From the NCBI GenBank assembly GCA_963840725.1, contig CAWIZY010000028.1, forward strand, positions 345,029 to 409,028: DNA of 64,000 nt, given 5' to 3'. A program made the position numbers and the translations under genes. Within the stretch, counting starts at the first letter, position 1. Each line of letters starts with the position of its first letter. Under the pieces are notes generated by a model. The model searched no databases. It saw nothing but the letters and a program-made list of their open reading frames with translations, and was not told where the DNA came from. Source of the DNA: CAVWDU01 sp963840725 (GTDB taxonomy: Bacteria; Pseudomonadota; Gammaproteobacteria; Pseudomonadales; Halieaceae). This document shows positions 19,776-28,640 of the stretch, piece by piece.

Positions 19776-21875
19776 GTGATACTTTTTTTCCGGTCTTTCA
19801 GCCGCCTTTCTTTAATTGCCCGGTCTCGACAGGCCGCTATGACAGCGGTTTTACTACCGACCGTCAGCCTGACCGCGTCCGGCCATGAACTCGAAGAAAT
19901 CGAAGTACTGGGGCGGCGCATCAACCTTGTTGGCGAAGCAGTAAGTTCTTCCCAGGGCTTGGTCGGACCGCAGGAAATCAGGCTTCGTCCCCTCCTGCGA
20001 ACCGGCGAGATACTGGAGCTGGTGCCCGGTATGATTGTCACCCAGCATTCGGGAACAGGTAAAGCCAACCAATATTTCCTGCGCGGCTTCAACCTGGATC
20101 ACGGCACTGACTTCGCTACCTGGGTTGATGGCACGCCCGTCAACATGCGAACTCATGGCCACGGCCAGGGCTACACAGACCTCAACTTTATTATTCCCGA
20201 AACTGTGGCGCAACTGGAGTACCGAAAGGGCTCACACTATTCGGACCAGGGTGATTTCAGCAGCGTCGGTTCTGCATCCATGCTTACTGCAGAGCGACTG
20301 GATCAGGGCCAGCTACTCGCTTCAGCGGGCGAAAACGGATTCCTGCGGTTGGTCGCACTGGACAGTGTGGCGGCCGCCGATGGCGAATTCGTTTATGCAC
20401 TGGAAATGAATCGCTACGACGGCCCATGGCGAGACATTGAAGAGGACGTTGACAAACTCAACGGCCTTCTCAAGTATACCACCGAAGTCGGCGATGGGCG
20501 CTTGTCGGTGAACTTTATGGGCTACAAAAACAGTTGGAATAGTGCCGATCAGATCCCTGCCCGCGCGGTCGACCAGGGGCTGATAGACGAACTGGGTTCC
20601 CTGGACACATCGGTCGGCGGAGACTCCAGCCGTTACAGCCTGAGCGCAAACTTCCGTCACGAAAAATTTAGCCTGACCGCTTATGCGATCGACTATGAGT
20701 TGGATCTTTGGTCGAATTTTACCTATTTGCTGGATAACCCTGTCAATGGCGACCAATTCCAACAGGTAGACGATCGCCTGATTGTAGGTGGACAGGCCGA
20801 GTACCGATTCGGCGATGGCAACATTAGTGACAGTGCAGGGCACCGGGTAGGTGCAGAGTTGCGCTACGACATGATCGACGAAGTGGCCCTCTACCAGAGC
20901 CAGAACCGCAGGAAGCGGGGCGCCGTTCGCAGCGATGAGGTTGACGAGCTGAGCCTCGCGCTTTTCTATGAGCACGAGCGCCAGTGGAACCACCACGTGC
21001 GAACACAAGTGGGGGCTCGCTACGACTACTTCGATTTCGACGTCGACAGTCTAATCGAGCGCAATATCAATGGGGTGGACCTCTCGGACAACTCCGGCGA
21101 CGACAGCGATGGCTTACTGTCACTCAATGCCAATCTGGTTTACACCTTCGATGAGCATTGGGAGGCCTATGCCTCCATTGGCCAGGGCTTCCACTCCAAT
21201 GATGCCCGCGGCACCACGACCCGAATAGACCCCGTCGAAGGAGGCCAGGTCAAGCCGGTAGATCCTCTGGTCCAGTCACTTGGCGGAGAGATCGGAGGTC
21301 GTGCTTTCTGGACGGACAAGTTGAATGCCTCAGCGGCACTCTGGTACCTGGAACTGGACAGCGAACTGCTGTTTGTCGGTGATGCAGGCAATACCGAGGC
21401 AAACCGGGCCAGTGAAAGAATTGGTTTAGAATTAAGCGCTTACTACTATATCCTCGAGAATTGGACACTAGATCTCGAATACGCCTGGACAGACGCAAAG
21501 TTCAGTGAACGGGCTCCCGAGGGTGACCAGATACCCGGGTCTCTGGAACACGTGCTGCAGGCGGGCATCAGTTTTGACTATGAGAACAGTTGGTTTGGCA
21601 GCCTGCGGGTGCGCTATTTCGGTGAGCGGCCGCTTACCGAAGACGGCGAAGTGATGTCCGATAGCAGCAGCTCTGTGAACCTTCGACTGGGGTATCGCTG
21701 GCCACGTATGGAACTCTACGCTGACATCCTCAACCTCACCGACAGTAACGATCACGACATCGACTACTACTACGCATCGCGGCTTCCAGGTGAACCCGCT
21801 GAAGGAATTGAAGACCAGCACTACCATGTGCTCGAGCCCCGCACGGCGCGAGTGACACTATCCTGGCGATTCTGA
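19776..21875 (+). CDS. TonB-dependent outer membrane receptor
   Basis: Intact 699-residue protein. It starts at a GTG behind GAGGAG and has a signal peptide ending around residue 36, a plug domain (LVPGMIVTQHSGTGKANQYFLRGF; a histidine-containing loop MRTHGHGQGYTD) and a C-terminal beta-barrel ending in ARVTLSWRF, with the aromatic last residue needed for outer-membrane assembly. No long TonB box could be fixed by eye. It lies downstream of the cyclodeaminase and transferase genes, in the same direction as them. It is the first unbroken gene after the frameshift-rich stretch. Likely role: energy-dependent import of a metal chelate or other small molecule, perhaps the cluster product. Confidence 0.88.
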   Translation: MILFFRSFSRLSLIARSRQAAMTAVLLPTVSLTASGHELEEIEVLGRRINLVGEAVSSSQGLVGPQEIRLRPLLRTGEILELVPGMIVTQHSGTGKANQYFLRGFNLDHGTDFATWVDGTPVNMRTHGHGQGYTDLNFIIPETVAQLEYRKGSHYSDQGDFSSVGSASMLTAERLDQGQLLASAGENGFLRLVALDSVAAADGEFVYALEMNRYDGPWRDIEEDVDKLNGLLKYTTEVGDGRLSVNFMGYKNSWNSADQIPARAVDQGLIDELGSLDTSVGGDSSRYSLSANFRHEKFSLTAYAIDYELDLWSNFTYLLDNPVNGDQFQQVDDRLIVGGQAEYRFGDGNISDSAGHRVGAELRYDMIDEVALYQSQNRRKRGAVRSDEVDELSLALFYEHERQWNHHVRTQVGARYDYFDFDVDSLIERNINGVDLSDNSGDDSDGLLSLNANLVYTFDEHWEAYASIGQGFHSNDARGTTTRIDPVEGGQVKPVDPLVQSLGGEIGGRAFWTDKLNASAALWYLELDSELLFVGDAGNTEANRASERIGLELSAYYYILENWTLDLEYAWTDAKFSERAPEGDQIPGSLEHVLQAGISFDYENSWFGSLRVRYFGERPLTEDGEVMSDSSSSVNLRLGYRWPRMELYADILNLTDSNDHDIDYYYASRLPGEPAEGIEDQHYHVLEPRTARVTLSWRF

Positions 21876-21879
21876 GCAT

Positions 21880-22110
21880 TCAGCGGTCGCCAGGCTTGAG
21901 ACCGGGAAAGCCATAGGCCGGCGGCGTACTGAGATCGTTTCCCAGTGACAGCATACACTCAAGAACCAGCGCTGATATCTCGACACAAACCGTGTGGGAG
22001 CCACCGTCCTGGTCTGAGGTATTGCAGCACCCGTTACGGAAGTAACCGGTCATTGGGGCTTCGCTGCAAGACTTCAGGGGCTGGTCAAACACATTAAGGG
22101 GCCTATCCAT
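21880..22110 (-). CDS. DUF2237-family protein, C-terminally truncated
   Basis: A 76-residue protein with the Cys-rich family pattern PLKSCSEAPMTGYFRNGCC and SLGNDLSTPPAYGFPGLKPGDR. Family members normally continue after PGDR with a WCLCA-type stretch and about 20-30 further residues. Here a TGA follows PGDR directly, five bases from the stop of the convergent receptor gene. I choose the ATG at 22110 (MDRPLNVFDQPL) since the homology begins there; an upstream start at 22176 is possible. Function of the family is unknown. The lost 3' end suggests a rearrangement when the receptor and NRPS cluster were placed here. Confidence 0.7.
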   Translation of the reverse strand: MDRPLNVFDQPLKSCSEAPMTGYFRNGCCNTSDQDGGSHTVCVEISALVLECMLSLGNDLSTPPAYGFPGLKPGDR

Positions 22111-22310
22111 GACTGCTTCTGACACTGTCTTTACTCCTGTTACGTCGGGATAAAGGGTACCACGCGAGGGCGCCAAGGGTGTTGCAATGAGTCCCGTTCA
22201 CCGCCAGCCATACGCTCAGCGCGACTCTTGCGACACGCTCGGGCCTGGAAGCCGAACGGGTTCATCAGTAGCAATACGCCAGAGATGCCAAACTCAAAAC
22301 CGGCGGCTGT

Positions 22311-24275
22311 TCAGGCCGGTGGTTGGGGAAAATTGACCGGTTCGACATTGTCGTCCCGCTTAATCTTCTCGCGGAGAGCTCCGGCGGGAAGAGCAGAAAA
22401 CCATGCCGTGTCGTAACTGCGTTGCAGCAGGTTGATCGCCGAGAGTGTCGCCACCACAAATTCCGCGGAAATCTGGCGGGCGGGCAACAGGGTATCCGGC
22501 TCGCCCTCCAGCAAATGCCGATGCTCGGCAAGCCGCAGCCCGGTGGTAAAAAGATCTTGCGACAGAGAGGACTCACAGCTGATTCTGCGCCTCAGTAACA
22601 TTTGCTTGCCTTGGGTGAGCAACTGCCGGGTCAATGCCTTGTCATTGACCACGAGGCTCTGTCCCCGTTCCAACAGGGTCAGAGCGATCAGCAAATACGC
22701 CTCCGTAATTGATCGCAGAATCGCGTGTCCAAACAAGGGCGGTGTCGCGGACAACAGCATCTGCACCGGTCGCTTTGCACTATCCCAGCCGGGATATCGA
22801 CTGCTGACTGACTGGATAACCTCCTCCCAGAAGGCATCTGTCAGCTGGAAGAAAAACTCAAACTTGTAGAGGTCCCGCAGCGCCATTACCCGATCTCGCA
22901 GGACGGTTTGGCTGGGGGGCACCGTATCCTCGGAACACATGGCGAGAGCGATCTCCCCCAATGCGGCAGCGAGAAAATAGTGGGTAATCGTATTGCGATA
23001 ATACGCAGCCGCAAGTTCCTTTTTACCTGGGATGTAGTACACAGGAACCGCCACCGCGTTGAAAACTCTTCACCAGCCCCGGACTGCATCATCACCAGCA
23101 CTGCTGCATTCACTTCCTCGACAGTTTGCAGGCTGAAGCCGGTTCCAGTAGGTAGCTTGCGCTGGTCGATAAGCTGGACAATTTCGGCCGCCTGTTCGTG
23201 TATCTCCGCGGGCGCTCAGCGCTCGCTGATTGGCGCCGAGTAAGACCATGGACAGCACGTCTGCCGATTTTATCGGCGTTATCTGTTCAATCCTGCGGCA
23301 GATTTCGAAGGCGGTGTCGAATACCTGCTGTCGCTGGAGGGCTTCAGTGTCTGCACCGTCCATGGCGGGTTCCCCGGTATCCAGCGCAAGGGGTTCACCG
23401 TAGCGCAAATAGATTTTTCCTGAGGCACGCTCCCGACCAAAGACGTAGTCGAAAAACCAGCGCAATGACTCTTTTTCCTTCGGTTTCCCCGACTGGATGG
23501 CAACGTAGTCGTCGATCTCGGCAATCTGGTCGAAAGCGATAGAAACCGGGACCAGCAACACCTTGCGGGCGCGCTGACTATAGCACGACTCCAGTACCCA
23601 ACTGAGGATTCCGAGCTTTGGTGGCGACAGATTTCCGGTGCGCGATCGGGTGCCCTCAATAGACCAGGACAGTGGTGTCTGGTTGGCTATCAGAAAATCG
23701 ATATAGCGTCGGAATACCAGTTTATAGATGGGGTCATCGTTAAAACTGCGTCTGAGAAAAATCGCTCCCACCCGCCTCGCCAGAGCGCCAAAACCCAGAA
23801 AGTTCATATTCAGGCCTGCAAAAATCAGCGGCGTTGGCCTAAAATTCTGTTCATAAAGCGACAGCAGAAAAACAAAGCTGTCCATGTGTGACTTGTGGGA
23901 CCAGAGAAACAACAACAGGTGATCGGCGGACAGCTCTCGCAGTTTCTCCACCGCGTCCAGATTAATGTCCAGTTCCCGCTCATAACTACGGGTGTAGATG
24001 AAACGCGCCATCTTCGCCATCGGCCGCACCCAGGCCTCCTGCGGATTGGCCTCAATTTCCCGCAGGCACTTTTTCGCATAATGCCGGGCCTGCTCTGGCG
24101 TTTTCCCTGTCTGCTTTGCCGCGGCGTCAAGCTCGCGCACAAAGGCCGGCTCGGCGAGTATCGCGCTGGCACTAGCCAAGGGTACCCCCGGCGGTTGGCC
24201 GCAGAACACTGCTAGCCGTCCGATGTTTTTCCCCCACCGTCCTATGGAATCGCATGTGTCATCCACGTCGTCCAT
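22311..24275 (-). pseudogene. Glycerol-3-phosphate acyltransferase PlsB-like (two one-base frameshifts)
   Basis: The reconstructed protein has about 650 residues. The N-terminal part has the acyltransferase blocks LFLWSHKSHMDSF (HxxxxD catalytic motif), NFLGFGALARRVGAIFLRR and SWSIEGTRSRTGNLSPPK. Near 23,225 the frame moves to AEIHEQAAEIVQLIDQ, and near 23,060 to AVAVPVYYIPGKKELAAAYY. The first break corresponds to one extra C, the second to one missing base in a run of four T's, both typical of sequencing errors. The enzyme acylates sn-glycerol-3-phosphate at position 1 at the inner membrane, the first step of phospholipid synthesis. The product is shorter than E. coli PlsB and may be a paralogue. 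Its 3' end reaches the DUF2237 side with about 200 unassigned bases between. Confidence 0.8.
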
Positions 24276-24407
24276 TCAGCACACTCGCGCCGATGGTACC
24301 TCTGCGCTGCGGAATTCTCCACAACCGCGCTTGTTATTGCTGCTCAGTGGTTTAAGGTTGCGGAGGTAATTCAAGCAAGAAGCATCTCAACTGAGGGTGA
24401 CCCGCCT

Positions 24408-24851
24408 ATGCTTGTTGGGCAAAGAGTAAGCACAATCGTCCGCGCACAGCGAGCCGCTGTGCACCTCTCGGCTGGCCTGGGGGCTTCTGTTATCGTCTGT
24501 GCTTCCGCCAGTGCGGCGAGCGAGGAAAACGCCCACTCCTCAGAGCCCCTGCCCGACCCCCTGGCGGCGGGCTGGGAGGGCGAGCCTGTCTGCAAAAATT
24601 TGCATGAAAGCCCCCGGCAGCGAATTCTCGAGTGCACTTTCCCCCCCGGTGTGGGGCACGAACGCCATTACCATGCTCCACATTTTGGCTACGCGATTGC
24701 CGGTGGCCGCATGAGAATCACCGACGCGACCGGTGTGCGAGAAGTCGATCTCCGCGCCTCAAGCACTTTCACCAGTGCTGGCGTGCCCTGGCATGGGGTT
24801 CTGAATATCGGTGATTCCACGGTTGTCTACCTTATTATCGAGTCACGATAA
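24408..24851 (+). CDS. Secreted cupin-domain protein
   Basis: A 147-residue protein with a hydrophobic N-terminal segment (residues about 16-38, ending ASASAASEEN) that may be a signal peptide. One cupin barrel follows: GHERHYHAPHFGYAIAGG holds the two metal-binding histidine positions of cupin motif 1, and SAGVPWHGVLNIGDS holds the His of motif 2. No substrate can be assigned; small single cupins include dioxygenases, isomerases and binding proteins. It is followed after 57 bases by another secreted protein and then a membrane protein, all on the plus strand. Confidence 0.7.
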   Translation: MLVGQRVSTIVRAQRAAVHLSAGLGASVIVCASASAASEENAHSSEPLPDPLAAGWEGEPVCKNLHESPRQRILECTFPPGVGHERHYHAPHFGYAIAGGRMRITDATGVREVDLRASSTFTSAGVPWHGVLNIGDSTVVYLIIESR

Positions 24852-24908
24852 AGGGCTGGAAACCCGTCTATACTGACACGTCAGGTCGCTTTATCTCCGG
24901 AGGCGGGT

Positions 24909-25415
24909 ATGCGGTCAGAATTTTTCAGATCAGGGTGGATGCTGCTTGCAGGCGCGGTCTCGCTGGCTGCGGTACCCGGATACTGCGAAGCTGATAACGC
25001 ACTGGACCTGTTTGTCGGTCACTGGCAAATAGACGTGGTCGTACTGCAACCGGAGCCCGCACAGCTCACCTATACCGAGCGCTACGAGCGAATACTGGAC
25101 GGCAAGTACGTTCGTGGAGAGACCAGCCGAAAGGCCGACGGCTCCAAGGATGTGGTCATGGCCACCTTTGATGAGGCAGCAAACGGCTATCCATTCTGGA
25201 TATTCTCTTCTACCGGGAGCTTCACCTATCTACCTCCGGCAAGTTGGGACCCCCGGCGTCGCCTTATGACCTGGAAGAGCCCGGCGCAATTTGATATTGC
25301 CTACAGTTCCACCTGTCAGTTTCCCACTGCCGACCAGCGCTCATGCTATCTCATCGTCAAGGACTGGAAAGGCAAGGTAGTGACTGAAATGAAATGGACA
25401 GCACAGCGCCGCTAG
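24909..25415 (+). CDS. Secreted protein of unknown function, DUF1579-like
   Basis: A 168-residue protein starting at an ATG behind GGAGGCGG. It has a signal peptide (residues 1-27, ending VPGYCEA). The mature part begins LDLFVGHWQIDVVV and continues with YERILDGKYVRGETSRK, a beta-rich lipocalin-like pattern as seen in DUF1579-type proteins that measure 'the size of an effect' around a GxW motif. Two cysteines near the end (STCQFPTADQRSCY) could form a disulfide. No enzyme motif is visible. It stands 30 bases before the next gene and may be co-transcribed with it. Confidence 0.6.
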   Translation: MRSEFFRSGWMLLAGAVSLAAVPGYCEADNALDLFVGHWQIDVVVLQPEPAQLTYTERYERILDGKYVRGETSRKADGSKDVVMATFDEAANGYPFWIFSSTGSFTYLPPASWDPRRRLMTWKSPAQFDIAYSSTCQFPTADQRSCYLIVKDWKGKVVTEMKWTAQRR

Positions 25416-25445
25416 GGCACAAACAGGCTCATTGACAGGTCGAAT

Positions 25446-27119
25446 ATGATTGAAAGCATCACGCCACAGCTAATAGCCTCGTCGATGGCATTCATCCTGC
25501 TTTCCGCACTGTTCCTGACCGCGGTGCTGTCTGTCGGCTCTCTGTGGCTGTACCACCGGTCTGTAGCGCGGCACATGTCTTTACTGAGCAGTCACCCACA
25601 GCAACCGCCCGAGCTATCGGCCCACTATCCACCATGGGCCACCCTTGAATGCGCCAATCACCCAGATCGCCTGCAATGTAACGAGCTTTATCTGCGCGCC
25701 AGCAAAGCAGTACATCGAGATGGCCTGCTTTACATGATAGCGGTTCTGGCGCCCATCCTGCCCTTGTCCCTGGTCGCACAAACGGTTTACCCAAGCGGCT
25801 TGGGTCTACCCGGCGTATTGATCGGCTGCTGGCTCTATGGCTGGCCCGTGGTTCCGTTGCTGATCCTGATTTTGCCTGCGTCGAGAGCTCGATCCATAAC
25901 TTTCGTGAGTTGCTATCTGCTGGGTTACCTGGGCCTCTCTGTTTGGGCAGGGACCATCGCCAACGTCCCGGCCCTGCACCTGGGCGCTCTACATTTGCCA
26001 GCGCGCTCCGGGGTAACGCCGATGCGCATGGCCATATTGTGGGCAGCGGCAAACGCTATACCTACTCTCTTGTGCCTGCTTTGCTATAACCGCAGGGTGC
26101 GCGCCGTTGCCCCCCTGCTGCTGGCCCTGACGACGATACTGATGACCGGCCTCTGTGCTTTATGGCTGTGGCTGGCTGCAGAGACCGAGGGCTGGTCATG
26201 GTGGCAGGCGGTGTCTACATCGTTAACACACTGGCTACAGTGGCTGGCTTTTCTGTTGGTGGTGGTCGGTCTGCCGCTATTGTCAGGCAGCTTGGCCCTG
26301 CGCTGGATAGCCCGCGGCTATCGCGATAAAGCGACCAGCGACCGGTCATTGCGCCTGGACTCGATCTATCTGGCGTTTCTGGCAAACTACGGATTTTGGC
26401 TGGTCTTGGGTGGAATGGTCTGGCTGGTGTGCCTACCCCTGGCCTTCCTCGCCTACAAGCTGGTGCTGCTGACCGGCCGCCAGGTAAAAGGCCCTGAACA
26501 CGCGCCCCGTGGCTTGTGCTTCCTCAGGGTATTTGCCTTGGGACAACGCAGCGAAAAACTCCGGGAGGCAGTGGCCAGATACTGGCGTCAAATCGGCCCG
26601 CTACAGATGATCACCGGGCCCGATGTGGCCACAGGTACCGTCCAACCGCATCATTTTCTGGACTTCCTCAGTGGCAGGCTGGGCAGTCACTTCATCAAAG
26701 ACCCCGCATCGCTGACGCTGGCCCTTGCGCAGCTGGACTATGCCCCCGATCCAGATGGTCGCTTCCGCATCAACAGTCTGTTTTGTTACCAAGATACCTG
26801 GCAGTCGGTACTGCCTGCCCTGGTGCAGCGGGGGGAGACGGTCATGATGGACTTGCGCGGCTTTAGCCGTGAGAACAGCGGCTGTCAGGAGGAGTTGACT
26901 TTTTTGGCCGAACGCGTTCCTTTTACGCAGTGTCTGGTCGTGGTCGATCTTGACACCGACCGTGACCTCCTTTGGCAATCGCTTACCAGAACGCTGGCCT
27001 CTGTACCGGCAGAATCGCCCAACGCTGGAGCCTCACCCCGGCAACTACGCAATTTCGAATTCACAGGAGCCGGTGCGGATACCGACAAGTTGGTCAGGGC
27101 TCTGTGTGCACTGGGATGA
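25446..27119 (+). CDS. Polytopic membrane protein with C-terminal cytosolic domain of unknown function
   Basis: A 557-residue protein with about eight hydrophobic segments in the first 350 residues (near 10-32, 100-120, 128-150, 155-172, 195-212, 220-245, 265-290, 320-350). A soluble C-terminal domain of about 190 residues follows. That domain has FRINSLFCYQDTWQSVLPAL, then VMMDLRGFSRENSGCQEEL and VVVDLDTDRDLLW, an alternating beta/alpha pattern. The phrase MDLRGFSREN..C..E recalls TIR/Rossmann-like sensory domains found behind membrane regions, but I cannot assign a family. The reading frame is intact and high in Trp and Leu. Confidence 0.55.
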   Translation: MIESITPQLIASSMAFILLSALFLTAVLSVGSLWLYHRSVARHMSLLSSHPQQPPELSAHYPPWATLECANHPDRLQCNELYLRASKAVHRDGLLYMIAVLAPILPLSLVAQTVYPSGLGLPGVLIGCWLYGWPVVPLLILILPASRARSITFVSCYLLGYLGLSVWAGTIANVPALHLGALHLPARSGVTPMRMAILWAAANAIPTLLCLLCYNRRVRAVAPLLLALTTILMTGLCALWLWLAAETEGWSWWQAVSTSLTHWLQWLAFLLVVVGLPLLSGSLALRWIARGYRDKATSDRSLRLDSIYLAFLANYGFWLVLGGMVWLVCLPLAFLAYKLVLLTGRQVKGPEHAPRGLCFLRVFALGQRSEKLREAVARYWRQIGPLQMITGPDVATGTVQPHHFLDFLSGRLGSHFIKDPASLTLALAQLDYAPDPDGRFRINSLFCYQDTWQSVLPALVQRGETVMMDLRGFSRENSGCQEELTFLAERVPFTQCLVVVDLDTDRDLLWQSLTRTLASVPAESPNAGASPRQLRNFEFTGAGADTDKLVRALCALG

Positions 27120-27164
27120 ACCGCCCGAATCGATGGGCCTCTGTACCGGCCCCGTCTACACGTG

Positions 27165-28172
27165 CTAGAACGCGGCGCCGATACCTATAGAGAGCGTCGT
27201 ATCATCATTGCTGGCCCCGGGTGCCGGTTCAGTTTCATAGTCATAGCGATAGGAGACCCCGGCAGAGATGCCGCGGAAAAACTCCGTGCGAAAGCCGGTG
27301 ACCGATTTGAAGATCGTATTGTTAGCCCCGTAGGCTTGCTGGGTGAGCGAATCCGTATGATGGAATTCCAGCTCTCCGCTGAACAGATTATGATTGTAGG
27401 TGAAGGCCCATAAACCGACAGCACCGGACTCGGTAACATCGGCAATTTCTTCTTCCGAATAACCTACGCCGACGCTAAAACTCATGAACTTCACACCGTC
27501 ATTAAAGATCTCTCTACCGACATTGGCACCTGCGACATACCGGTATTCAAGCTCCCGAATCGGGTCTCGCTCGTAGGTAAATGACCCGCCGACAAACCAG
27601 GGGTCGTCAAACATCCATCCGTAGCGGTAGTTAAAAAGGTCCTGTTCCTTGGTCTTCACGCCGTCTGTCTCGTCACGGCGGAGAGTCAGATCGAGATTGT
27701 GGCGATGATCACCGACTTTGAACAGCGTTTCACCGTATAGCAGGTTATTGTCAGTCTCGGTGTTACCGCTATTGGACACCAGGCCCCAATCAATCCGCGA
27801 GGTACGGGAGTAGTATTCCTGGGGCATCACTGCCTCCCCGATCGCATCGAGGCTGGTCGCCTCTTCCTCGCCGTCAATCAGCAACAGCTGCACCCCTGAG
27901 CTACCACGTGCCAGCCGGGCATCCACTCTGCGGTCGTCTTCCAGCGCCACCTCGAAAGTTTCATCAGTCTCTATGGTGGCAACATCGGCAACACTGACCG
28001 CAAATTCGTCGGCATAAGCGGGATCGATATACACCTCGTCTTTGATTAGCTTGGAAATCTTGCCCGTAATAATGTCACCGTTTTGCATCACCAGGCGATC
28101 CTCCGCCCAGGCACCGTTAACCAGGGTCAGACTGCACAGGCCAATAAGCAAAACCGCTGTCGCGTTTTTCAT
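27165..28172 (-). CDS. DUF481-family outer membrane protein
   Basis: A 335-residue protein with a signal peptide (MKNATAVLLIGLCSLTLVNGAWA) when started at the ATG at 28172, which has AGGA seven bases upstream. The N-terminal stretch (LVMQNGDIITGKISKLIKDEVYIDPAY) is an SH3-like module common before DUF481. From SRIDWGLVSNSGNTETDN onward it is a beta-barrel of alternating strands ending in a Phe (LSIGIGAAF). Members such as YdiY are outer membrane proteins induced by salt or membrane stress; their cargo is not known. The frame is intact. About 300 bases upstream hold a tandem repeat and then the DUF2256 gene. Confidence 0.8.
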   Translation of the reverse strand: MKNATAVLLIGLCSLTLVNGAWAEDRLVMQNGDIITGKISKLIKDEVYIDPAYADEFAVSVADVATIETDETFEVALEDDRRVDARLARGSSGVQLLLIDGEEEATSLDAIGEAVMPQEYYSRTSRIDWGLVSNSGNTETDNNLLYGETLFKVGDHRHNLDLTLRRDETDGVKTKEQDLFNYRYGWMFDDPWFVGGSFTYERDPIRELEYRYVAGANVGREIFNDGVKFMSFSVGVGYSEEEIADVTESGAVGLWAFTYNHNLFSGELEFHHTDSLTQQAYGANNTIFKSVTGFRTEFFRGISAGVSYRYDYETEPAPGASNDDTTLSIGIGAAF

Positions 28173-28326
28173 AAGAGAGTTCCTGAAGTGCGGAAGAGGT
28201 GTAACAATAAATATTTTGAGCGGAGTCAAAAACTGCGGCGACAATGTGCGCGATTTTGTCTGCAGTGTCAATCGTGGTTGGCCGGGGAAGTGGCGTTTTT
28301 CGGGGAATTCCAACTCTGCGGTGCGC

Positions 28327-28375
28327 TTACTCTCGCCCTTACTCTCGCCCTTGCTCTCGCCCTTACTCTAGCACT
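28327..28375. repeat. Short tandem repeat, 12-bp unit, about four copies
   Basis: The unit TTACTCTCGCCC is repeated roughly 3.7-4 times with small changes (one G for A, one AGCA at the end). It lies in the roughly 300-base gap (28,173-28,472) between the DUF481 and DUF2256 genes, which otherwise holds nothing I can identify. It has no spacers and is too short and regular for CRISPR. Copy number may vary among strains. Confidence 0.8.
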
Positions 28376-28472
28376 CGCCTTCAGCTACCGCCGGGGAATA
28401 TGGGCCACGACCCTGGACCACGGCCCCCGTGCCAAACAGTCAGTCTCGCCTCTTTGGCCTGGGCGGAGTCCG

Positions 28473-28625
28473 TCAGGATTTACGAGGAGTGGCTCGACTG
28501 CGCCGGCAACGCTCTGAGCAATAACGCACCTCAGACCAGTTGAGCTTCCATTTCCGGCGCCAGACAAACTCACGCTGGCATACCGGGCACAGTTTAGTGG
28601 GAAGATCGGACTTTTTCTTTTGCAA
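28473..28625 (-). CDS. DUF2256-family small zinc-ribbon protein
   Basis: A 50-residue protein easily missed since it starts with TTG (28625). It reads LPTKLCPVCQREFVWRRK, then KLNWSEVRYCSERCRRS: the four-cysteine CxxC...CxxxC ribbon with the WRRKW block typical of DUF2256. It lies in the same reading frame as the NUDIX gene, 15 bases after that gene's TAG, so the two are surely co-transcribed. The function of the family is unknown; many proteobacteria carry one such gene, often near photolyase or redox genes. The start is chosen as the first acceptable start codon after the upstream stop. Confidence 0.75.
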   Translation of the reverse strand: MQKKKSDLPTKLCPVCQREFVWRRKWKLNWSEVRYCSERCRRSRATPRKS

Positions 28626-28640
28626 TGCTCTATCCGCACT

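Noticed and set aside
28327..28375. CRISPR-like repeat
   Set aside because: The 12-base units are directly joined with no spacers, and there are no cas genes in the window.
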